A DNA stretch of 54,353 bases from a virus. The notes beneath the pieces are model-generated. The model did no database searches. It worked only from the letters and a program-made list of their open reading frames with translations, and was not told the origin of the DNA. This document shows, piece by piece, positions 1 to 5,744 of this stretch (its first letter is position 1; the number at the start of each line of letters is the position of its first letter). The stretch covers positions 1 through 54,353 of IMG/VR virus record IMGVR_UViG_3300025617_000030; one strand, given 5' to 3'. The position numbers were made by a program, and so were the translations under genes.

Positions 1-284
1 TCGTGTGGTCAGAGCGCTCTGGGTGTCTTCGCGAAGAGCTGATTCCTGAGTATGAGATTCAGCCTGGTCGTTCTTACGATAAGGTTGTCATGATGAAAGC
101 TGGCGGAACGCAGATGTCTGCTGCTGGTTTCATCGTTAAGAAAGATACGAAGAAGTTCCGTCAAGGTGACTTGTTAATGTCTGCTGGCTGGTCAGCTCCT
201 GCGACAAACTTTGCTCGCGGCAACTTAGATGATCTCGAAGCCGCGGCTGCGAACGGAGCTCTACGTTGGACGGGGATTCAATAA
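1..284 (+). CDS. Hypothetical phage protein, 5' truncated
   Basis: The frame is open from the window edge, so the true start is probably outside; a GTG at 3 is only the first possible start. The visible 93 residues contain the stretch SAAGFIVKKDTKKFRQGDLL followed by MSAGWSAPATNFARGN, a compact basic-aromatic pattern that I associate with conserved small proteins of T4-like marine phages, but no function is known to me. The stop overlaps the start of the next small gene (ATAATGG), which fits a translationally coupled early operon. Confidence 0.6.
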   Translation, partial: VWSERSGCLREELIPEYEIQPGRSYDKVVMMKAGGTQMSAAGFIVKKDTKKFRQGDLLMSAGWSAPATNFARGNLDDLEAAAANGALRWTGIQ

Positions 285-388
285 TGGAATACACACAGAA
301 TTTTTATGATGTTTTGGTTGTGCTCGGTGTATTGGGCACAATCATAGGATTTCTCGCTGGTAAGGGTGAGTTATTCAAGAATTGGTAA
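284..388 (+). CDS. Small single-pass membrane protein (34 aa)
   Basis: ATG at 284 overlaps the upstream stop codon. The 34-residue product has a short polar N-terminus, one hydrophobic segment (about residues 10-25, VLVVLGVLGTIIGFLA) and a polar C-terminus with K/E/N, so it is probably a small inner-membrane protein. The tight coupling to the upstream gene and the good hydrophobic profile support it as real. Function unknown. Confidence 0.55.
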   Translation: MEYTQNFYDVLVVLGVLGTIIGFLAGKGELFKNW

Positions 389-397
389 GGAAATATA

Positions 398-985
398 ATG
401 GCTAAACGTGAAAAAACTATTTTAACTGACTGCGATGGCGTGCTCCTTGATTGGGAATACGCCTTTGAGCAGTGGATGAAAAAACATGGATACACACTGT
501 ACTATCCAGAAAGTTACAAAGTAACTGAAAAGTACGGTATCCCCAAGGAAGAAGCGAATAAGTTGACACGGATGTTCAACGAAAGTGCTTGGATTCGTCG
601 GTTGAGTCCTCTTCGTGACGCTGTCAAGTACGTTAAGAAACTGCATGAAGATCATGGTTACGTGTTTCATGCAATCACTAGTCTGAGTGACGACCAATAT
701 AGTCAGCATCTTCGGACAAAGAATCTTCGTGAGTTGTTCGGTAATACTGCATTCGAGGATTATATCTACCTTGATTGTGGTGCCGACAAAGACGAAGTTC
801 TTGCACCATACAGCGGCACAGATTGTATTTGGGTTGAAGACAAACCTGAGAATGCCGTTGTTGGTAAAGAGTTAGGTCTTGATGCGATCCTTATGGATCA
901 TAGTCATAACCGTTACTTTGATGAAAAACCTCTTGGAATTACTCGTGTGAGTAATTGGAAAGAGATCTATGAGATGATAGTATGA
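398..985 (+). CDS. HAD-superfamily phosphatase (5'-nucleotidase-like)
   Basis: 195 aa. The N-terminal DCDGVLLDW carries the HAD motif I aspartates D11 (nucleophile) and D13 (acid/base), preceded by hydrophobic residues as expected for the first beta strand. AITSLS near residues 91-96 fits motif II (Thr/Ser), and WVEDKPENA near 146-154 fits the acidic motif IV that holds Mg2+. Known members hydrolyse phosphate from nucleotides or polynucleotide ends; here a deoxynucleotidase or DNA-end phosphatase role is inferred. An SD-like AAGGAA lies before the ATG, and the stop overlaps the next start as ATGA. Confidence 0.8.
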   Translation: MAKREKTILTDCDGVLLDWEYAFEQWMKKHGYTLYYPESYKVTEKYGIPKEEANKLTRMFNESAWIRRLSPLRDAVKYVKKLHEDHGYVFHAITSLSDDQYSQHLRTKNLRELFGNTAFEDYIYLDCGADKDEVLAPYSGTDCIWVEDKPENAVVGKELGLDAILMDHSHNRYFDEKPLGITRVSNWKEIYEMIV

Positions 986-1518
986 AAAAAGTGATAGCGG
1001 CTACGGCCATTCTTCTCCTTGCAGGTTGTTCTGCAAATCCCTTTAAGTCTGATACCACACAGATCAAAGCATCATCAGGTGCAAACTCTGTTCCTACATG
1101 GTATCTCGAAACACCAAAGGACAATGGTGTGATCATCTATGCCTCTGCAACAGGTATCTCTGATGACATGCAGTTCTCTATGGATAAGGCTATGCACGAA
1201 GCAAAGGTCACTCTTGGTGATAAGGTTGGTACGCTCGTATCATCCGAGACCAAGAAGTATATTGGTGACAATGCTGCAGGAGCTTTGAGTCGGACAACAC
1301 AAAAAACAGAACGAGTATCTAAGTCTGGTTTTAAGAATGTCAATGTCTCAAACTATATTGTTGAGAACAAAGCAATCTTTACCGAGAGTGGAAATTACCG
1401 CACATACGTACTCCTCAGCCTGAATATCGAGGGAGCTCCAGAACCAGAACCTGAGGTGACAAATGACTTCTCTCAAGAAGACGACGCTCGCGCTAACGCT
1501 GCTCTTGATCAGCTCTAA
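982..1518 (+). CDS. LPP20-like outer-envelope lipoprotein
   Basis: 178 aa. The N-terminus MKKVIAATAILLLAGCS is a clear type II signal peptide with lipobox LLAGC, so the mature protein would start at Cys16 and be lipidated. The body (TWYLETPKDN, then a long amphipathic region with KAMHEAKVTLGDKV) resembles LPP20-type lipoproteins. The C-terminus is acidic and Ala-rich. A virus-encoded lipoprotein could act in superinfection exclusion or as the outer-membrane part of a lysis complex; neither is shown. It starts in the ATGA overlap of the HAD gene, and the signal peptide of the next gene begins inside its last 56 bases. Confidence 0.75.
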   Translation: MKKVIAATAILLLAGCSANPFKSDTTQIKASSGANSVPTWYLETPKDNGVIIYASATGISDDMQFSMDKAMHEAKVTLGDKVGTLVSSETKKYIGDNAAGALSRTTQKTERVSKSGFKNVNVSNYIVENKAIFTESGNYRTYVLLSLNIEGAPEPEPEVTNDFSQEDDARANAALDQL

Positions 1519-1771
1519 TGCTTCGGCATTAGACTTTCTTACTTGGAGTGTCGGCGATTGGATCGGAAAGGTTGATACATTTGTTGATTCATATGATGAA
1601 CCACGACACTACGGCGGAAGTGGCTGGTGGAAAAAAGGACAGCCAAAAGTAACTCATGAGTTCATTGATAAGTTTCTTGTGAGAACGACGGAACAGCAAA
1701 TATGTTCTGACCAAGGGTGTACAGCTGTTGTGAATCGTGTTATAATAAGAGAAAGATACGAACAAAGGTGA
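1463..1771 (+). CDS. Small exported protein
   Basis: 102 aa. The N-terminus MTSLKKTTLALTLLLISSNA, followed by SALDF, is a classical Sec signal peptide with probable cleavage after ASA (about residue 22). The mature part of about 80 aa is rich in Trp and has two cysteines (ICSDQGC) that could form a disulphide in the periplasm. The start lies inside the lipoprotein gene in another frame, and the signal peptide is convincing enough to accept this 56-base overlap. Function unknown; the adjacent lipoprotein suggests a joint envelope role. Confidence 0.7.
   Translation: MTSLKKTTLALTLLLISSNASALDFLTWSVGDWIGKVDTFVDSYDEPRHYGGSGWWKKGQPKVTHEFIDKFLVRTTEQQICSDQGCTAVVNRVIIRERYEQR
1718..1746 (+). promoter_or_regulatory. 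TGTACA-N17-TATAAT promoter
   Basis: TGTACA at 1718-1723 and a perfect -10 TATAAT at 1741-1746 are separated by 17 bases. It lies at the end of the exported-protein gene, and transcription would begin about 20 bases before the 32-aa gene at 1776. It is one of seven exact sites of this type in the window. Confidence 0.7.
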
Positions 1772-1775
1772 TTTT

Positions 1776-1874
1776 ATGAAGTATCAATTAATGGTAGACC
1801 CAACCCCAATGGGTGACCTGAAGTTCACTACAGCCGGTGACTACATTTATCCTGGAAGTGATCCACAAGAATGA
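1776..1874 (+). CDS. 32-aa protein with GDLKFTTAGDYI motif
   Basis: A short gene after AAAGGTG, directly downstream of a strong promoter. Its stop overlaps the next start (ATGA at 1871). Residues 12-24 (MGDLKFTTAGDYI) recur almost exactly at the C-terminus of the 183-aa protein ending at 3386, which argues that this small frame is translated. It has no hydrophobic segment and I know no function for it. Confidence 0.6.
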   Translation: MKYQLMVDPTPMGDLKFTTAGDYIYPGSDPQE

Positions 1875-2269
1875 TTAGCTACTCCACCAACTGGATGGGA
1901 CCAATCTGTATGGATTGGTTCCGTGAAAATGGATTGACCGAAACAGTTACAAAAACTGTATACAGTGAGAGGCAACGAGACATTCTTCGGAATAGTCATC
2001 CTGATATAGAAGTTGGTGATACCTTTGAGCACGAGATAGTTGTAATCAGTTACAGTGGTGGTCGTATGGATATCCGCGATGACACCAAAGCAGGCTATGA
2101 TGGTTGGAATGAATACTCACTACCACTGATGCGAACCGAAGATTGGAATGATTTTAGTTATTGGTTGGATGGCTTTGAGACAGAAGAACTGTGGAGTTTG
2201 GAAGACATACTGGAAGAGTATCGTCAAGACACCGGGCATGTTATACGATGGTGGAAAGAAGATGAGTGA
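1871..2269 (+). CDS. Hypothetical protein (acidic, Trp-rich)
   Basis: 132 aa, coupled by ATGA to the 32-aa gene. It is rich in Asp, Glu, Trp and Tyr, has no signal peptide or membrane segment, and ends IRWWKEDE. The middle (VGDTFEHEIVVISYSGGRMD) looks like a small beta-rich domain. The stop overlaps the next start at 2262. Not recognised. Confidence 0.65.
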   Translation: MISYSTNWMGPICMDWFRENGLTETVTKTVYSERQRDILRNSHPDIEVGDTFEHEIVVISYSGGRMDIRDDTKAGYDGWNEYSLPLMRTEDWNDFSYWLDGFETEELWSLEDILEEYRQDTGHVIRWWKEDE

Positions 2270-2504
2270 AATACCAGGAACAATCAAGAACATGACGCAT
2301 GAACAACTCCAAGACTATGCTTGGTGGTTAGTCAAAAGAGTAGGTGAGTTAGAGCGTGAAAGGAAGTTCTCAAAAGTATCTCGTGTTGAAGTGATTGGAC
2401 TAGAAAAACGTGAGTATGTTCGATACTTCAAGGATGGCGAGTTTATGGATTGGGATTTACAAGACGATGACCGCACATTAAAAATTTTTATCGATAGGTG
2501 GTAA
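2262..2504 (+). CDS. Hypothetical protein (80 aa)
   Basis: I chose the ATG at 2262, overlapping the end of the upstream gene, rather than an upstream ATG at 2148 that would add 38 residues overprinting that gene. The product starts MSEIPGTIKNMTHEQLQDYA, has a helical charged N-terminal half and a beta-like C-terminal half (KREYVRYFKDGEFMDWDLQ). Unknown function; part of the early operon. Confidence 0.6.
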   Translation: MSEIPGTIKNMTHEQLQDYAWWLVKRVGELERERKFSKVSRVEVIGLEKREYVRYFKDGEFMDWDLQDDDRTLKIFIDRW

Positions 2505-2508
2505 AAGA

Positions 2509-2838
2509 ATGATTGATGAAAAAATGCAAGTGCCAGCAGAACAAGGTATTACTCCGGCCGCATGGGTAATTCTTGAAGTTAACCATGAAGGCGAACAGTT
2601 TCAAAAGGTTCTTGCCGGATGGAGTGGTGGTTACTTACACGGTGACAGTTGGAGACTCTCGAGCCCCATCAGCTCGATTGACATCACCATTGACGATGAT
2701 AAATTAGTGGTGTACACCGAGTCCGGTTCGTGTTATAATCTATACAAAGGTTCGAAAGGTTTGCGCATGAGCATTGGCGGAATCTACAACCAACTAAAGG
2801 AGAGTTACGGCGATAAAGTCGTTATAGTGGACTTATGA
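2509..2838 (+). CDS. Hypothetical protein (109 aa)
   Basis: Soluble acidic protein with alternating hydrophobic residues (ITPAAWVILEVNHEG, KVLAGWSGGYLHGDSWRLSS, DKLVVYTESGSCYNLYKG) suggesting a beta-barrel or beta-sandwich fold. An SD-like AAAAGA lies before the ATG. The stop overlaps the next gene (ATGA). A promoter for the downstream genes lies inside its 3' third. Not recognised. Confidence 0.65.
   Translation: MIDEKMQVPAEQGITPAAWVILEVNHEGEQFQKVLAGWSGGYLHGDSWRLSSPISSIDITIDDDKLVVYTESGSCYNLYKGSKGLRMSIGGIYNQLKESYGDKVVIVDL
2711..2739 (+). promoter_or_regulatory. TGTACA-N17-TATAAT promoter (intragenic)
   Basis: TGTACA at 2711-2716, then 17 bases, then TATAAT at 2734-2739, inside the 109-aa gene. 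It would transcribe the gene starting at 2835 with a leader of about 90 bases. Exact match to the promoter family of this window. Confidence 0.65.
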
Positions 2839-3386
2839 AGATTGTGCATGAATCATTGTTTGTGACAGATAAGATCGCAGATTTCTATTCCGAAAAGGAT
2901 GGTGTGCCGGTCAAGTACGTTTGTACATCTGCGCTCGGCGGACAGGAGTTTGCGGTAGATGTTTTCTATCGCTCTACCCCGCATCCAGATTTCGGCAATC
3001 ATTACTTTGGCATCTACCGAAATCCACATTGGGCTGGATCAAACGTTATGATTACCAACGCAGATGTGATCGAGGAACTTAAGTTTGGTATGGTCGAAGA
3101 TGATGATGGTAACTTCCATTACTCTGCGCACAGGCATGATTATAAGATGCTTGAGAACGGTAACATGATAGACGGTGGACGAGCATATGTTCGTACTAAC
3201 ACAGACACAACAATGTTTAAGGTGAAAGACGGTGAGTTTCAAGAAGTACCTATTGAAGATGCTTCAGGTACGGACGAAGAAGTTTCCAAGATGGAAGAAC
3301 AGGGTAGCGTGGGATCTGAGCAAAGAGGGGTAATGGGAGATCTTAAATTTACCACTGCCGGAGACTATATCAATGGAAAAGATTGA
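2835..3386 (+). CDS. Hypothetical protein ending in GDLKFTTAGDYI tail
   Basis: 183 aa. Residues 1-130 form a soluble aromatic-rich domain (DVFYRSTPHPDFGNHYFGIY); residues 135-160 are an acidic linker; residues 165-183 repeat the MGDLKFTTAGDYI peptide of the 32-aa gene at 1776. This looks like fusion or duplication of the short gene onto a larger protein. The start overlaps the upstream stop (ATGA). Function unknown. Confidence 0.65.
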   Translation: MKIVHESLFVTDKIADFYSEKDGVPVKYVCTSALGGQEFAVDVFYRSTPHPDFGNHYFGIYRNPHWAGSNVMITNADVIEELKFGMVEDDDGNFHYSAHRHDYKMLENGNMIDGGRAYVRTNTDTTMFKVKDGEFQEVPIEDASGTDEEVSKMEEQGSVGSEQRGVMGDLKFTTAGDYINGKD

Positions 3387-3564
3387 TAAATACATTCAAC
3401 CTCTGATCGATCGTATTAGTGATAGGCTATACGATCCTGAGCCAGCTTATGACGAGCCGCTCGAGCATATGGAAAGAGGCGAATTACAATATCTACATGA
3501 CTTACTTAGGAAATTGCAAGATGGCAACAAAGAACGATGTGACTGGAGACACCATTCGCAGTAA
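3373..3564 (+). CDS. Hypothetical small protein (63 aa)
   Basis: Starts inside the last codons of the upstream gene. Charged and mostly helical (MEKIDKYIQPLIDRISDRLY, then ELQYLHDLLRKLQDG), with no membrane segment. It overlaps the next gene at 3521. Unknown function. Confidence 0.55.
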   Translation: MEKIDKYIQPLIDRISDRLYDPEPAYDEPLEHMERGELQYLHDLLRKLQDGNKERCDWRHHSQ

Positions 3565-3676
3565 AGTTTCTTCTAAGGAGTATCAAGATAACTGGGAAAG
3601 GATATTTGGCGATAAAGAATGGATTGATGACCAGCTATCTGATAATCCAACCGAATCGGTAGAAGAAGATGAGTGA
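3521..3676 (+). CDS. Hypothetical small protein (51 aa)
   Basis: The frame is open further upstream, but the ATG at 3521 (MATKNDVTGDTIRSKVSSKE) gives a normal hydrophilic protein and keeps the overlap with the preceding gene short. The C-terminus is acidic (ESVEEDE) and overlaps the next start by eight bases. Unknown function. Confidence 0.5.
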   Translation: MATKNDVTGDTIRSKVSSKEYQDNWERIFGDKEWIDDQLSDNPTESVEEDE

Positions 3677-3917
3677 TATGTTTGATTTTGGCTTTACCGC
3701 AGTTGATGAAACTGAATTAGAGGCGGTACAGCAAGCGCAAAAGGTTGCGGTAGAAGCAGAAGGTACGGCGGATCGGTTGAATAACCTTTATAATGCAATC
3801 CTTCCCCTTTTATCCAATCTTAAAAAGAATCCTGAAAAGGATTATATCTATTGGCCTAATCGTATCGAAAAGGTCGAACAATTCGAAGACATGATATATA
3901 AAATCGTAAAGGACTAA
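3669..3917 (+). CDS. Conserved T4-like marine phage protein (82 aa)
   Basis: The pattern MFDFGFTAVDETELEAVQQA, a helical middle, and KNPEKDYIYWPNRIEKVEQF near the end is one I recall as widely conserved in cyanophages and other marine T4-like phages, with no assigned function. Predicted to be mostly helical and cytoplasmic. It is followed immediately by the M15 peptidase. Confidence 0.75.
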   Translation: MSDMFDFGFTAVDETELEAVQQAQKVAVEAEGTADRLNNLYNAILPLLSNLKKNPEKDYIYWPNRIEKVEQFEDMIYKIVKD

Positions 3918-3919
3918 TT

Positions 3920-4384
3920 ATGCAATTATCAAAAAACTTCACAATGGCTGAGTTCACAAAGTCACAGACTGCAGAACGTAAGGGCATTGACAATACACCA
4001 GAAGGAGAGCACTTCGATGCTGCAGTCGCTCTTTTCGAAAATGTTGTACAACCTGTACGAGATCACTTTGGTCCTACTGTGCTTAATAGTGGTTATCGTT
4101 CCCCTGAGCTTAATGCTGCTGTCGGTGGATCTGCTACATCTCAGCATTGCAAAGGTGAAGCTGCTGATATCGAAGTACCGGGAGTTCCAAACGCGGATCT
4201 CGCAGAGTGGATCCGGGATAATCTCGATTTCGATCAACTCATTCTTGAGTTCTATACTCCAGGTATCCCTGATTCTGGTTGGGTTCATGTTAGCTATAAA
4301 GCTGATGGAGATAATCGTAAATCTATTCTAACTGCTTCTCGTATCGACGGTAAGACTGTTTACTCGGAAGGCATCAACTCATGA
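3920..4384 (+). CDS. M15-family peptidase, probable endolysin
   Basis: 154 aa. Zinc ligands of the M15 (VanY/D-Ala-D-Ala peptidase, M15_3-like) family are visible: H76 in SQHCKGEAADI, D83 in the same motif, and H123 in GWVHVS; E110 is a candidate catalytic acid. The family cleaves peptide cross-links of peptidoglycan. There is no signal peptide, so release would need a holin; a holin-like gene lies nearby on the other strand. The first 20 residues (LSKNFTMAEFTKSQTAERKG) are typical of the phage members. As the gp5-like hub protein in this window lacks a lysozyme domain, this is the only evident muralytic enzyme here. Confidence 0.82.
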   Translation: MQLSKNFTMAEFTKSQTAERKGIDNTPEGEHFDAAVALFENVVQPVRDHFGPTVLNSGYRSPELNAAVGGSATSQHCKGEAADIEVPGVPNADLAEWIRDNLDFDQLILEFYTPGIPDSGWVHVSYKADGDNRKSILTASRIDGKTVYSEGINS

Positions 4385-4698
4385 AGATAATCGCACTCAC
4401 AGCGTTATTGATCTTCAGTACGTCTGTGAGTGCGATCGAACCGTTTGAAATAAACATGCCTATGGTGTGCGGTGATACAAAGAATCTCGTTGATGGACTC
4501 AACGATAAGTACGGTGAAGAGATCGTATTCATGGCACCGAGTAAAAACTCGAATGGCGATAATATGTTTCACTCCCTATGGATTAACTACGATACAAAAA
4601 CATGGACGTTTATCGTAGTGAATCGAGAGAAAGGAATCACGTGTGTTATGGGTTCAGGCGATGGATTAAAAATGTTTTTCCCAGGTGTCTCTACCTAA
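4381..4698 (+). CDS. Small exported protein
   Basis: 105 aa. MKIIALTALLIFSTSVSA is a Sec signal peptide with cleavage expected after Ala18. The mature part has two cysteines (C31, C89) that could pair in the periplasm. It is coupled to the peptidase by ATGA, suggesting a lysis or envelope role, which is inference only. Its 3' end runs into the convergent small gene ending at 4691. Confidence 0.7.
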   Translation: MKIIALTALLIFSTSVSAIEPFEINMPMVCGDTKNLVDGLNDKYGEEIVFMAPSKNSNGDNMFHSLWINYDTKTWTFIVVNREKGITCVMGSGDGLKMFFPGVST

Positions 4699-4861
4699 CC
4701 CATCGGACACACGATAGCTTTACGTTATCGTGTCCCTTGAAGTCTGACTCGTACATAGCATCTAACATAGCTATGCACTCATCCATACCATTATATAACC
4801 CCTGATCATAGACGACCATGTTTCCACTAGTCGTCATGATCATTAGTATGAGAACCCACAC
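4691..4861 (-). CDS. Small exported/membrane-anchored protein (about 57 aa)
   Basis: Reading the - strand from a GTG at 4861 gives a hydrophobic N-terminus (MWVLILMIMTTSGNMVVYDQ) followed by a soluble tail with two cysteines (DECIAMLDAMYE, then DNVKLSCVRW). The GTG lies two bases after the stop of the upstream - gene. An ATG at 4843 would give a 50-aa version. The hydrophobic start and Cys pair resemble small phage exported proteins. The gene converges with and overlaps by eight bases the + strand exported protein. The start is uncertain because no clear SD is seen. Confidence 0.5.
   Translation of the reverse strand: MWVLILMIMTTSGNMVVYDQGLYNGMDECIAMLDAMYESDFKGHDNVKLSCVRWVR
4803..4842. other. 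Long imperfect hairpin
   Basis: The arms at 4803-4816 and 4830-4842 (TGATCATAGACGAC against GTCGTCATGATCA) are complementary except for one bulged base, with a 13-base loop. No T-run follows on either strand, so it is not a standard terminator. It overlaps the start region of the small - strand gene and could affect its translation. Confidence 0.45.
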
Positions 4862-4862
4862 G

Positions 4863-5405
4863 TTAGTTAGCTAATGGGTTATCTAATGCTCGTTGCAACT
4901 TCTTATTCAAACGATCTTCAACTGCTTTGAGCTCACGTTCTGTGTTTGTTTGCAAACGGTCTTTCGCTTGGTCATAATCATTCTGTAGTGAATCACGCTT
5001 GTTCTCAAAACGCTCTTCTGCGTTATTGATCATCTCGCGTACGTCGGATTCAGCCTCTTTAATATCGTCCTCAACTTCATCTACGATCTTTTCGATACGT
5101 ACGATATCATCACGTAGATCGTTTTTGATATCAGACACACGGTCAGCAGTCGCATTCATGTTATCATCCATGAGCTTTACTTCATCTTTGACTGCATCCA
5201 TCTTTTCGTTTAGGACCGAAAGCTTCTCATGTAATCCGGAAAGGTCTGGTGCCTCATACTCAGTGATACGCTCACGCATATCCATGTAGTCTTTATAGAC
5301 CTCAAACCCTCCCCACAGAGCACCACCAGCGGTTGACAGTGCAGTGAGCAGGATCATCATCTTTCCACCGCGGAATGTCATTCCGCCAACTTCAAACTCT
5401 GCCAT
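4863..5405 (-). CDS. Membrane-anchored coiled-coil protein
   Basis: 180 aa. A short N-terminus is followed by one membrane segment (about residues 16-36, MMILLTALSTAGGALWGGFE) and a long, highly charged coiled coil from about residue 60 to 172 (DKL/EE/KD heptad-like pattern, for example NEKMDAVKDEVKLMDDNM). The architecture recalls spanin or holin-associated proteins, and it sits next to the holin-like gene, but I cannot assign it. Proteins of this shape are common in T4-like marine phages. Confidence 0.7.
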   Translation of the reverse strand: MAEFEVGGMTFRGGKMMILLTALSTAGGALWGGFEVYKDYMDMRERITEYEAPDLSGLHEKLSVLNEKMDAVKDEVKLMDDNMNATADRVSDIKNDLRDDIVRIEKIVDEVEDDIKEAESDVREMINNAEERFENKRDSLQNDYDQAKDRLQTNTERELKAVEDRLNKKLQRALDNPLAN

Positions 5406-5414
5406 TACTTACTC

Positions 5415-5744
5415 CTATTTCTTTTTGTTTGCTATCGCATCGGCACCAAAGAATGCTGATACTAAAACAGCGATCGATGCAAAATACGTTGGTGCAATAT
5501 CCGCAATTAAGTTAGCTGCCTTATCTAACCCAAATGCAGATGTTAAAAATATACCGATCGGATATAACAATAGACCAAATAGGGAGAACCATGCCATCTT
5601 ACGAATAGCATCACGTTGAGCATCTTTGTCCTCAAGCTCTTTGCGCTTGAACTCAATATACATTTCCCTTTCTTCAGGTGTTACAACACCATCACCATTT
5701 GTATCAGCTGGATGAAATCCAGACTGTTTAATTTCTTCTTCCAT
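5415..5744 (-). CDS. EF-hand plus two-TM holin-like protein
   Basis: 109 aa. Residues 14-25 (DTNGDGVVTPEE) form a complete EF-hand loop with Asp/Asn/Asp at 1, 3, 5 and Glu at 12. A helical charged linker follows, then two hydrophobic segments (about 50-71 and 80-101, with FFGADAIANKKK at the C-terminus). Two short membrane helices and a basic tail fit a holin or holin-like regulator; the Ca2+-binding loop on the cytoplasmic N-terminus would be an unusual control element. The stop lies nine bases before the coiled-coil gene start. Confidence 0.7.
   Translation of the reverse strand: MEEEIKQSGFHPADTNGDGVVTPEEREMYIEFKRKELEDKDAQRDAIRKMAWFSLFGLLLYPIGIFLTSAFGLDKAANLIADIAPTYFASIAVLVSAFFGADAIANKKK

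Noticed and set aside
4705-4735. Hairpin near the end of the convergent genes as terminator
   Set aside because: The 8-10 bp stem has a bulge and no T-run on either side; it lies inside the 3' end of the small - strand gene.
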